Positions 14,053-20,188 of a DNA stretch of 20,188 nucleotides are shown here, one piece after another. The DNA comes from DAOTTI01 sp034437795. GTDB taxonomy: Bacteria; Chloroflexota; UBA11872; UBA12225. Location of the stretch: assembly GCA_034437795.1 (NCBI GenBank), contig DAOTTI010000276.1, positions 1 through 20,188 on the forward strand. The letters run 5' to 3'. Below the pieces are notes generated by a model, which searched no databases, was not told the origin of the DNA, and saw nothing but the letters and a program-made list of their open reading frames with translations. Within the stretch, counting starts at the first letter, position 1. Each line of letters begins with the position of its first letter. The position numbers were made by a program, and so were the translations under genes.

Positions 14053-14787
14053 ATGGCCGGCGAGCCCCTTGATCGACGCCTATACCGGCGCCTTGCCTGG
14101 CTGCACCACGACATCGCGCCGGTGACGCTGGAGGTGCAGGAGCCCGGCGCGCAATGGCGGCGCCTGGAGTGCACGCTGGTTGACCTGAGCGCGGGCGGGA
14201 CGGGCGTACTGGTCTCTGAGCCACTGGCGCCGGGCGCGCTGGTCCGCATCACGCTCCTGCTGCCCGAGCGCGTAGCGCGCGAGCCGCGCGCCGGCGAGGC
14301 AGAGACGACCCAGGTCCAGCGGTGGACGGGGCTCGGGCAGGTCGTCCATGCCCGCCAACTTCCCGAGCCGGCGCCCGCCCAGGCGCCCGCGGACGCCCAC
14401 CGTCCCCACCACCATGGGGTCCGCTTCCTGCGGCTGGAGCCAGCAGCGCAGCTCCGTCTCCTCAGCGCGCTGTATGGCCCCCTCCCGGCCGGCTGGGCCG
14501 TGGAACGGTACGAGGTCCGCTCGGCGGCCGCCGCCGGCTCGCCTGCCGGCCGGACACGAGCCCCGTCGTCCCCTGCCGCGCCGCCGGGCAAGGGGCGCGC
14601 CCGCCTCTCGCCCGAACGCTACGCCGTGCTCCACCACGGCCGGCGCGTCGCCTGGGGCTTTACCAGCTACGACCGTGCCCGCGCCCGCGCCTGGTCGATG
14701 CACCTGGACGAACTGGCCCTCGCCCGGCGCGGTGAGCCGGCGCGCGGTGCATGCGCCGAGGGCAAGGCCGCCGGAGATGGCCCATGA
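14053..14787 (+). CDS. PilZ domain protein, probable cyclic di-GMP receptor
   Basis: The product is 244 aa from an ATG at 14053 with GGGAG about 12 bases upstream. Both c-di-GMP-binding signatures of PilZ domains are visible: RRLYRR at 8-13 (RxxxR) and DLSAGG at 44-49 (D/NxSxxG), followed by beta strands TGVLVSEPLAPGALVRITLL and GVRFLRLEPAAQLRLLSALY. The domain covers about residues 5-145. A Pro/Ala-rich linker leads to a small C-terminal piece (LSPERYAVLHHGRRVAWGFT) of unknown type. PilZ proteins change conformation on binding c-di-GMP and regulate partners. The stop overlaps the start of the phosphodiesterase gene (ATGA), so the two are translationally coupled. The phosphodiesterase is of the glycerol type and not a c-di-GMP enzyme, so a direct signalling link is not implied. 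Confidence 0.8.
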   Translation: MAGEPLDRRLYRRLAWLHHDIAPVTLEVQEPGAQWRRLECTLVDLSAGGTGVLVSEPLAPGALVRITLLLPERVAREPRAGEAETTQVQRWTGLGQVVHARQLPEPAPAQAPADAHRPHHHGVRFLRLEPAAQLRLLSALYGPLPAGWAVERYEVRSAAAAGSPAGRTRAPSSPAAPPGKGRARLSPERYAVLHHGRRVAWGFTSYDRARARAWSMHLDELALARRGEPARGACAEGKAAGDGP

Positions 14788-15545
14788 TCAAGGTGATCGG
14801 GCACCGCGGGGCCGCCGGCTACGCGCCGGAGAACACGTTCGCCTCCTTCGATTACGCCCTGGCCCTGGCGGTGGATGGCCTGGAGACGGACATCCGCGCC
14901 ACGCGCGATGGCGTCCTAGTCCTGCTCCATGACGCCACCGTTGACCGTACCACCGATGGCACGGGGGCCATCACCGAGCTCACCTGGGACCAGGTGCGCC
15001 GGCTCGATGCCGCCGCCAGGTTCACGCCCGCCGTCCCGGCCACCGGCGCCCGCCCGGGCGTCCCGCCGCGGCCGCCGCTCCACGATGTCCGCCCGCAGCC
15101 AATCCCCCGCCTGGACGAATTCCTCGACCGGTACAGCGGCCGCACCACCTTCCGGCTGGAACTCAAGCAGCCCGGCGTCGAGGCGGAGGTGCTCCGCCTC
15201 GTTCGTGCGCGCGACCTGATGGAGGCGTCGGTCTTCACGTCTTTCCAGCCGGACATACTCCGCGCGCTGCGCCAGGCCGCCCCCGAGGCCCAGCTCGCTT
15301 ACCTCTCCAGCGCCAGGGTCTTCGACGAGGGCGTCATTCAGACCGCCCTGGAGCTTGGCGTCAACGAGGTCGCTCCCCGCGCTGAGCTGGCGCAAGCCCC
15401 CTTGGTTGCGCGGGCCCGCGCCGCTGGCCTGCGCGTCTGGGCCTGGGGCGTCAAGGACCTGGACACCCTGCGCCGAGCCGTCGCCGCCGGCATCGGGGGC
15501 TGCACCCTGGACTACCCGGACTGGGCCAGGCTCATCGGCGACTAA
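14784..15545 (+). CDS. Glycerophosphodiester phosphodiesterase (GDPD family)
   Basis: The product is 253 aa, typical for a cytoplasmic GDPD, from an ATG at 14784 that overlaps the PilZ stop; GGAG lies 7 bases upstream. MIKVIGHRGAAGYAPENTFA holds the catalytic H7-R8 and N17; ETDIRATRDGVLVLLHD holds E34 and D36 (metal ligands) and H49, the second catalytic histidine. TTFRLELKQPGVEAEV carries the later metal-binding ELK strand, and GLRVWAWGVKDLDTL is the usual C-terminal barrel strand. A short Pro/Gly/Arg-rich segment after WDQVRRLDAAARF is a loop insertion. It hydrolyses glycerophosphodiesters to glycerol 3-phosphate and an alcohol. No signal peptide is present. The stop codon is part of a hairpin shared with the convergent M23 gene. 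Confidence 0.93.
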   Translation: MIKVIGHRGAAGYAPENTFASFDYALALAVDGLETDIRATRDGVLVLLHDATVDRTTDGTGAITELTWDQVRRLDAAARFTPAVPATGARPGVPPRPPLHDVRPQPIPRLDEFLDRYSGRTTFRLELKQPGVEAEVLRLVRARDLMEASVFTSFQPDILRALRQAAPEAQLAYLSSARVFDEGVIQTALELGVNEVAPRAELAQAPLVARARAAGLRVWAWGVKDLDTLRRAVAAGIGGCTLDYPDWARLIGD

Positions 15546-15574
15546 CGTCGCTCGGCGCCTGGCCCGCGTTAGTC
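15540..15574. terminator. Symmetric hairpin containing both convergent stop codons
   Basis: GACTAACG (15540-15547) and CGTTAGTC (15567-15574) are a perfect 8-bp inverted repeat. The TAA stop of the phosphodiesterase (15543-15545) and the TAA of the M23 gene (15571-15569) occupy equivalent positions in the two arms. Being symmetric it could end transcription from both directions, although neither side has a T-run. Confidence 0.5.
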
Positions 15575-17023
15575 CCGGCCGGCGACCGATGCCTGCTCCC
15601 TAGAGGAGAAGGCCAGGGCCTCGCCGGTGAAGAAGGCGGGGAGCCTGGCGCTGGCCTCCAGCCACGCTGCCGGGTCGATGGCGGTCCCCCGCAGCCGCAC
15701 CTCCCAGTGCAGGTGCGGCCCGGTGGAGAGCCCCGTGGTGCCAACCAGGCCGATCGTCTGGCCTTGGGCCACGACCTGGCCGGCCGCCACGTCCAGGCGC
15801 TGCAAGTGGGCGTAGAGCGTGTAGATCCCCCACCCGTGATCCACGATCACGGCGTTTCCTCGCTGCGCCAGTTGGCCGGCGAAGGCAACCTCGCCGGCCG
15901 CCGCGGCCACCACCGGCGTCCCCAGCGGTGCGGCCAGGTCGTAGCCGGCATGGTAGGTCACGGTCCCGTCCGTGTACGTTCGCTGCTCCCCGAAGCCGGT
16001 GGTGCGGGGCGCGCCCCCCGCCAGGGGAGAGCGAAAGGCCCCGTCCCAGAGCGGTGCCCCGCGGACCGCCCTGGTCAGCGCCGCCACCTGCGCCGCCTCG
16101 GCCGCCGCCACCGGTCCGGTGGCCAGGGCCGCCAGCGCCGGGGGCACCGCCAGGGCCTGCCGCGCAGCGACGGTCGCGTCCACCGGCAACGTCAAAGAGG
16201 TCTCGCCCACGTTCCCGGCCGCGTCCTGCCCCTTGATCCGTAAGGCCACCAGGCCCCCGCCCGGCGCCGGATCTGAGCCTGCCAACCCGGCCTGCAGCGC
16301 GGCGCTCCCGACCGGGAGGGCGCCCAGCGCCACATAGGCCCGCGCCAGGGCGGCCGACTGCCCCCCGCCTCGCGACGTCTCGTCGGGGCGGGCCGGAGAA
16401 CCGGCCGGGAGCAGGGGCAGGCTCTCCGGTTGCTCCAGCCCGCAGGGCGCCTGGGCGGAGGCGCACTCCCACATCGCCTCTACCATGGCCGGCTCGCTGG
16501 CGTCGATCCGCACCACCGCCGGCGCGCCGGCCCGCAGGCGCGCCGGGTCCACTCGCACCAGCAGTTGCGGGGGCGTGTTGTCTGTGGCCAGCTCCAGCGT
16601 CAGGACGTTCCGGTTCCGGCGCCTGGACCGGTCCTGCGCCTCCAGCGTGATGGCGTGCCGGCCGTCCGCCAGGCGGGTGGTATCGACGCGGAGCGTGAGC
16701 GCTCCGGGCGCCCGCTCTGGTTCTTGGGACGATGGGCGCCAGGAGACCGCGTTCGGGGCTAGCTGCCCGTCCACGCGCACCGCCACCACCTCGGCCCTAG
16801 CCTCCGGGCGGACCAGCACCGGCACGACGACGGTCCCGCGCTGGGGCTGCGCGGGCATGGCGGCCTCGATCACCGGAGGCTGGCTGTTCGTCAGCCACCA
16901 CCAGCCTTCCGCCCCTGCCTCGCGCGCCGCCGGCAGGGTGGCGAGGCCCAGCGCGACTAGCGCGACTAAGGGTACGGCCAGCCACGCCCGCTGAGGCCGG
17001 CGTCGCTGGCCACGTCCGCTCAT
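15569..17023 (-). CDS. Secreted M23 (LytM-type) peptidoglycan peptidase
   Basis: The product is 484 aa from the ATG at 17023-17021; a GTG directly before it (17026-17024) is an equivalent start. After a basic N-terminus (GRGQRRRPQR) residues 13-31 form a signal peptide or anchor. Residues 45-285 look like two or three beta-rich Ig-type segments (VIEAAMPAQPQRGTVVVPVL, RHAITLEAQDRS, DAAGNVGETSLTL). The M23 domain is C-terminal: YHAGYDLAAPLGTPV with zinc ligands H358 and D362, YTLYAHL with H405, and GPHLHWEVRL with H437 and H439. All catalytic positions are present, so it should be an active endopeptidase rather than only an activator. It acts on cell-wall peptides outside the membrane. The gene follows infC on the same strand, separated by 200 bases containing paired hairpin repeats. 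Confidence 0.93.
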   Translation of the reverse strand: MSGRGQRRRPQRAWLAVPLVALVALGLATLPAAREAGAEGWWWLTNSQPPVIEAAMPAQPQRGTVVVPVLVRPEARAEVVAVRVDGQLAPNAVSWRPSSQEPERAPGALTLRVDTTRLADGRHAITLEAQDRSRRRNRNVLTLELATDNTPPQLLVRVDPARLRAGAPAVVRIDASEPAMVEAMWECASAQAPCGLEQPESLPLLPAGSPARPDETSRGGGQSAALARAYVALGALPVGSAALQAGLAGSDPAPGGGLVALRIKGQDAAGNVGETSLTLPVDATVAARQALAVPPALAALATGPVAAAEAAQVAALTRAVRGAPLWDGAFRSPLAGGAPRTTGFGEQRTYTDGTVTYHAGYDLAAPLGTPVVAAAAGEVAFAGQLAQRGNAVIVDHGWGIYTLYAHLQRLDVAAGQVVAQGQTIGLVGTTGLSTGPHLHWEVRLRGTAIDPAAWLEASARLPAFFTGEALAFSSREQASVAGRD

Positions 17024-17032
17024 CACCTCACC

Positions 17033-17118
17033 GGCGGCCCCGCCCGCGGTGGGCTGCGCTTTGACCGTAACGCCACGCCCCGCTTCCCGGCGGGCGGCCC
17101 CACCCGCGGTGGGCTGCG
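17033..17118 (-). repeat. Two 26-bp hairpin repeats, 60 bp apart, downstream of infC
   Basis: Positions 17033-17058 and 17093-17118 are identical but for one base, with an exact 60-bp period. Copy 2 contains CCCACC-CGC-GGTGGG, a perfect 6-bp stem; copy 1 has CCCGCC in the left arm, which keeps pairing with one G-T wobble. They lie between infC and the M23 gene and may act as a double terminator or attenuator, without T-runs. Confidence 0.6.
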
Positions 17119-17225
17119 TGCTCCGCGAGCGGCCGGACGCCTGCTGACACCGTTCCCCCTGGGACAGTGGTCAAAGGTCTTCCGGCCGCACCGTCAGGCC
17201 GAGGCGTAGCGAAGCCGAGCCGCAG

Positions 17226-18278
17226 CTAGGCCGAGACGGGCTCCGCCGGCCGCTCCTCCGTGGCCAGCTCCGCCGGCCGGGCCGTTTCCGGCGCCCCATC
17301 TGGAGACACCGCCGCGGCTGCGCTTGGACCGGCGGCTGGCGCCGCCTGCTCAGGCCGCTCGGCCTTAGCCTTGGTGCCCTTGGCCAGGCGCACCCGCGCG
17401 AACAGCTGCCGCCCTTCCATGCGGGGCTGCTCGTCGATCGTGATCGGCACCTTCTGCTGCAGCTGCTCCAGCGCCTCCTGCAGCGTGCGCATGCCGACCT
17501 CCGGATGGCGCATGTCGCGCCCGAGGAAGCGCACCACGATCCGCACGGGGTGCCCCTCGGTGAGAAACTCCTGCGCCCGGTCCAGCTTGATGGCCATGTC
17601 GTGCTCGTCGATGCGCGGCGAGAGCTGCACGTCCTTCGTCTCAGACGCGGCGCGGCCGGCGCGCCCGGCGCGGTGCGCCTCCCGCGCCTTCCGCTCCATC
17701 AGGTACTTGAAGCGGCCGTAGTCCATGATCTTGCACACCGGCGGCTGCGCCTGCGGCGCCACCTCCACGAGGTCCAGGTCGCGCTCCTGGGCCAGGCGCA
17801 GCGCCTGCGCCGTCGGCATGATCCCCAGGTTCTGATCCTTGCCGTCCTCGTTCTCGACGATGACGCGTACCTCGGGCGCGCGGATCCGCTGGTTGATGCG
17901 GTACGGCTCCTCGACCGGCACCACCGGCCGCGGGCCACCGCGGGCGCGCATGAACGGCGGCGGGGCTGGGACAGCCGGTCGCGGTCCGGTGCTCGGTCGG
18001 GGTGCGGTGTTGGGCGCCAGCGCGGGCCGCGGTCCGAAACCAGGACCACTCGTGCCCACTGGGCCACCCGGCCGCGGACCGGCCGGCGGGCTGCCGGCGA
18101 CGTTGGGTCGCGTCGCGGCAGTACCACCATCACGTTCGGCGCGTCGCGCTGCCCGGCACTGGGGACAGCGCTTGGGGCCTCCGAACCCCTTCTCGGCGAA
18201 GAACGCCTGCTCGCCCGCCGTAAAGACGAACGTCTTGCCACAGGCAACACATGTGATGGTGCGGTCCTGGTAACTCAG
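17226..18278 (-). CDS. infC: Translation initiation factor IF-3 with N-terminal zinc-ribbon extension, CTG start
   Basis: One open frame of 351 codons encodes, in order: a zinc ribbon at 1-46 (SYQDRTITCVACGKTFVFTA; Cys10, 13, 38, 41), a Pro/Gly/Arg linker (47-123), the IF-3 N-domain from PYRINQRIRAPEVRVI (about 125-195, with PPVCKIMDYGRFKY) and the C-domain (about 212-295, KDVQLSPRIDEHD to EGRQLFARVRLAKG). An Ala/Pro/Glu tail of about 55 residues follows. IF-3 binds the 30S subunit and checks start codons. An in-frame TAG lies 18 bases before the CTG (18278-18276), no ATG/GTG/TTG precedes the cysteines, and AGGAGG sits 7 bases upstream of the CTG, so CTG is the likely start. Internal GTG (18059) or ATG (17951) could give a shorter IF-3 but lack Shine-Dalgarno sites. 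rpmI and rplT, the usual downstream genes, are absent. Confidence 0.9.
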   Translation of the reverse strand: MSYQDRTITCVACGKTFVFTAGEQAFFAEKGFGGPKRCPQCRAARRAERDGGTAATRPNVAGSPPAGPRPGGPVGTSGPGFGPRPALAPNTAPRPSTGPRPAVPAPPPFMRARGGPRPVVPVEEPYRINQRIRAPEVRVIVENEDGKDQNLGIMPTAQALRLAQERDLDLVEVAPQAQPPVCKIMDYGRFKYLMERKAREAHRAGRAGRAASETKDVQLSPRIDEHDMAIKLDRAQEFLTEGHPVRIVVRFLGRDMRHPEVGMRTLQEALEQLQQKVPITIDEQPRMEGRQLFARVRLAKGTKAKAERPEQAAPAAGPSAAAAVSPDGAPETARPAELATEERPAEPVSA

Positions 18279-18280
18279 CG

Positions 18281-18310
18281 CAAAGCCTCCTGTCTAAAAG
18301 CCACCTGTCT
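18281..18310 (-). repeat. Tandem 15-bp duplication carrying the infC ribosome-binding site
   Basis: Read on the minus strand, AGACAGGTGGCTTTT (18310-18296) is followed directly by AGACAGGAGGCTTTG (18295-18281), matching at 13 of 15 bases. The second copy contains AGGAGG, 7 bases from the CTG start; the first has AGGTGG and ends in the in-frame TAG region. The first copy may serve as a weak standby or decoy ribosome site. Confidence 0.7.
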
Positions 18311-18398
18311 CGTTTCGCAGATGTCTAGCAACTTCCTATTCCTTAGTCTCCTGCGTCCGCGGCCGGGCCGTCTCGCGCCGTCCCCGTCGCATGCAGCC

Positions 18399-18426
18399 AG
18401 TATATCACCGTTGCCAGCATTTGCAA
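18399..18426 (-). promoter_or_regulatory. Promoter of infC
   Basis: On the minus strand a TTGCAA (-35, 18426-18421) is followed after 16 bases by TATACT (-10, 18404-18399), five of six matching TATAAT. The -10 is preceded by TGA, giving an extended TGnTATACT. Transcription would start near 18392, leaving a leader of about 115 bases before the CTG. Confidence 0.6.
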
Positions 18427-18477
18427 TCTGGCACCACAGCTCTGGCGAGGCCGGCGCCACACCCTCGGCACGGTTCC

Positions 18478-18486
18478 TGGTACCAT
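18478..18486 (+). promoter_or_regulatory. Extended -10 promoter candidate (TGGTACCAT) for the propeller lipoprotein
   Basis: TGGTACCAT fits TGnTAnnnT; the 11 bases 18476-18486 equal those at 12730-12740. A transcript from here would start near 18493, after the ATG at 18485, which argues for a later start codon. It is divergent from the infC promoter about 50 bases away. Confidence 0.4.
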
Positions 18487-18538
18487 GCATCGTGCTGGCT
18501 GCGCTGGCGGCACGGGGGCTTTCTCGCGAGGCATCGGT

Positions 18539-19765
18539 ATGCGCCAGCATCACGCAGTACCTTCCACAAGCGACAACGGGTCCGCTACCGCTGCGGGGAC
18601 GGCGCTCGGGCATCTCCGCCTCGGGGAGCGCCCCGACCGCTCCGGCCAGGACCGCCCAACCGTTTCCGCCTGTCCCGCCGTCGGGCCGGCGCTGCATGCG
18701 GCCCTGCCGCGCCGGCGCCTGCTCTCCACCAGCGCCATCGCCTTCGTCGCTGGCGCCTGCGCCCGCACCGGCGAGGGCCTGCCGTCGCTGTCACCCTCAC
18801 CTGCAGCGCCTACGTCCACCCCTGCCGCCCGCCCTGACGCGGCCGCCAGATCGTCCACCGCCGTCTCGCTTGACCCGCGCGCGCCACGGCTGCCCGGGCG
18901 CCTGCTGTTCGTCTCGGACGCCAATATCTGGCTGGCGGAACGTGGCCAGCTCCGGCGCCTGACGCCGGACCGCATCAGTCGCCAGCCGTCCTGGTCGCGC
19001 GACGGGCGCAAGATCGCCCACGTCAAGCTGTGGACGAGCGGGTCCGACCTCTGGCTGATGGACCCGGACGGCAGCCACTCCGAGCAACTGACCGAGAACG
19101 ACATGCTGGATGACCCCAGGCAGCGCTATGCCCTGCGCCCCATCTGGTGGCCGGACGGGATGCGCCTGCTGTATCTCTCCGATGAGCGCAGCTACGATAC
19201 TCAGCTTTGGCAGCTGACCATCGCCACCCGCCGGCGCCAGCCGTTCCTCCCACCGGCCGGCGACCGCCTGGGCGGGCTCGACTGTCCCAAGCTCTCGCCG
19301 GATGGCCGTACCCTGGCCGTGGCCAGCTTCCAGCCTGGCCGCAGCCCGCCCGGGCGCCCGCAGATCTGGCTCTACCCGCTGCCGTCGGGACAGCCCCGCC
19401 AGCTCACCAGCGCCCCCGATGGCGCCTACGACCCCGACTGGTCGCCGGACGGGGCATGGATCGCCTGCGCCGTGCGCCAGGGCGTGCGCCACGACGTCTG
19501 GGTGATGCGGGTCGACGGCTCCGTGGCCTACCAGGTGACGTTTGCCGGCGCCTGCCGCGCGCCCGCCTGGTCGCCCGACGGGACCTGGCTCGCCTACGTC
19601 TCGGCCCAGACCGGTACCTTCGAGGTGTGGGCGGTCCGCGTGCCGGCCGATCTGGTGGCCGGCGCGCCCGCCGCCACGCCGGCGCCGCCGTCCCCTTCCG
19701 CCTTTCGCCAGATTACCCGCGGTGGCCTGATCGATGCCGCGTCCGGCCTGGCCTGGGCCCCATGA
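18539..19765 (+). CDS. TolB-like beta-propeller (PD40/WD40-like) lipoprotein
   Basis: The product is about 408 aa. Five PD40-type repeats are visible: QPSWSRDGRKIAHV, RPIWWPDGMRLLYLSD, CPKLSPDGRTLAVASF, DPDWSPDGAWIACAV and APAWSPDGTWLAYVS, each with the W/L-S-x-DG core of TolB propellers. Upstream, PRRRLLSTSAIAFVAGAC looks like a twin-arginine or lipoprotein signal, followed by a Pro/Thr/Ser-rich spacer. The protein would be surface-exposed and bind a partner or ligand. The ATG at 18539 has GAGG 7 bases upstream and follows the candidate promoter, but puts 55 unremarkable residues before the signal. The in-frame ATG at 18485 lies inside the promoter motif, and a CTG at 18704 would put the signal at the N-terminus. 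The start is therefore uncertain; the domain is not. Confidence 0.82.
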   Translation: MRQHHAVPSTSDNGSATAAGTALGHLRLGERPDRSGQDRPTVSACPAVGPALHAALPRRRLLSTSAIAFVAGACARTGEGLPSLSPSPAAPTSTPAARPDAAARSSTAVSLDPRAPRLPGRLLFVSDANIWLAERGQLRRLTPDRISRQPSWSRDGRKIAHVKLWTSGSDLWLMDPDGSHSEQLTENDMLDDPRQRYALRPIWWPDGMRLLYLSDERSYDTQLWQLTIATRRRQPFLPPAGDRLGGLDCPKLSPDGRTLAVASFQPGRSPPGRPQIWLYPLPSGQPRQLTSAPDGAYDPDWSPDGAWIACAVRQGVRHDVWVMRVDGSVAYQVTFAGACRAPAWSPDGTWLAYVSAQTGTFEVWAVRVPADLVAGAPAATPAPPSPSAFRQITRGGLIDAASGLAWAP

Positions 19766-19946
19766 GCGCAGCAAGGATGGCGGCCCATGCCTAGCCTCTG
19801 GTTATCGTGTGGTCACCCGCCGGCGCCTGCGCCCGTGCTGCGGCAGGAACGGCGGCTCATGCGTCGCTGGTCGCCCCGCTTGTCGTTGGGGCTCCGCCGG
19901 CCGGCGGGCGCGCTCGTCGCCGGCATGCGGGGAAGGACGTCGCCCC

Positions 19947-20188
19947 ATGGCTAGCTCCGCCCGCCGCCTGGCAACCCCCGGCGGGGCTGCCCTGCGCTCC
20001 GCCATCCTGCCGGGGTGGGGGCACTGGGCCGTCGGCCGGCGACGGCGCGCGCTGGCCATTCTGGCCGTGGCCCTGCTCCTGGCGACGGCGCCGGCGCTGG
20101 CCGTGCTCATGGTCGCGCGCCCCGTCCTGCCCCTGCTGCAGGCGCCGTGGCTGGAGCAGCTGGCCGCGCGCATCGACGAGCTCGACCC
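19947..20188 (+). CDS. Membrane protein, N-terminal part only
   Basis: An ATG at 19947 with GGGGAAGGA about 9 bases upstream opens a frame running off the right edge (80 codons). Residues 19-26 read SAILPGWGHWAVG, then RRRR, then a hydrophobic helix (ALAILAVALLLATAPALAVL) of about 20 residues with a second weakly hydrophobic part (ARPVLPLLQAPWL). The ILPGWGHWxxGRRRRAL pattern resembles the membrane start of some Chloroflexota proteins, including LytR-CpsA-Psr type ligases, but the visible part is too short to assign. The 181 bases between the propeller gene and this ATG show no convincing gene. Confidence 0.6.
   Translation, partial: MASSARRLATPGGAALRSAILPGWGHWAVGRRRRALAILAVALLLATAPALAVLMVARPVLPLLQAPWLEQLAARIDELD

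Noticed and set aside
15600..16472. Second minus-strand frame inside the M23 gene
   Set aside because: Gly/Arg-rich shadow of the M23 gene with no domain; the M23 frame has all catalytic motifs.
18485..18538. ATG at 18485 as start of the propeller lipoprotein
   Set aside because: It lies within the extended -10 candidate and lacks a ribosome-binding site; 18539 has GAGG at good spacing.
17505..18962. Long plus-strand frame over infC, including a hydrophobic VPCIVLAALAARGLS segment
   Set aside because: Most of it is antisense to IF-3 and has no recognisable domain; the hydrophobic stretch could be a chance signal-like sequence.
19859..19954. Small 31-codon frame before the last gene
   Set aside because: No ribosome-binding site or similarity; it overlaps the start of the better-supported frame at 19947.

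Overview
The window is a very GC-rich bacterial chromosome segment. Gene content (three Gfo/Idh/MocA oxidoreductases, a DUF6282 hydrolase, a DUF4058 remnant, a PAC2 protein, a PilZ protein, lipoprotein-type solute-binding and TolB-like proteins), frequent GTG starts and GC-rich intergenic palindromes suggest Chloroflexota, possibly Thermomicrobia-like. This is an inference from content; there is no rRNA or other marker that proves it. I saw no tRNA, rRNA, CRISPR array, insertion sequence or prophage gene.

Layout. The left edge (1-300, minus) holds the N-terminus of a J-domain co-chaperone. From 456 to 12608 lies a loose set of carbohydrate and sugar-acid type genes on both strands: oxidoreductase 1 (456-1508), a decayed DUF4058 gene (1757-2214), a sulfatase-fold hydrolase (2284-4008), an NAD-dependent epimerase (4425-5309), an ABC solute-binding lipoprotein (5379-6743), a divergent DUF6282 metal hydrolase (6956-7795), oxidoreductase 2 (7913-8989), an alpha/beta hydrolase lipoprotein (9142-10476), a divergent two-domain GNAT protein (10504-11547) and oxidoreductase 3 (11538-12608). 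No ABC permease is present, so the binding protein must use membrane partners encoded elsewhere.

From 12837 to 15545 three plus-strand genes follow: a PAC2 protein, then a PilZ protein and a glycerophosphodiester phosphodiesterase coupled by an ATGA overlap. Convergent to these is a secreted M23 peptidase (15569-17023). Upstream of it on the same strand is infC. Then come a TolB-like propeller lipoprotein (18539-19765) and the start of a membrane protein (19947 onward).

The most striking feature is infC. The frame encoding IF-3 runs without a stop upstream through a Pro/Gly/Arg linker into a complete four-cysteine zinc ribbon. The only well-placed start for that product is a CTG behind a perfect AGGAGG site, and the site is tandemly duplicated. 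IF-3 itself monitors start codons and its gene uses a non-canonical start in some bacteria, so a CTG start here has a regulatory rationale. The intergenic regions also carry several precise repeats: a 13-bp inverted repeat, 17-bp iterons, heptad arrays, a two-part stem-loop, a symmetric hairpin that contains two stop codons, and a recurring CCTGRTACCAT motif that looks like an extended -10 element.
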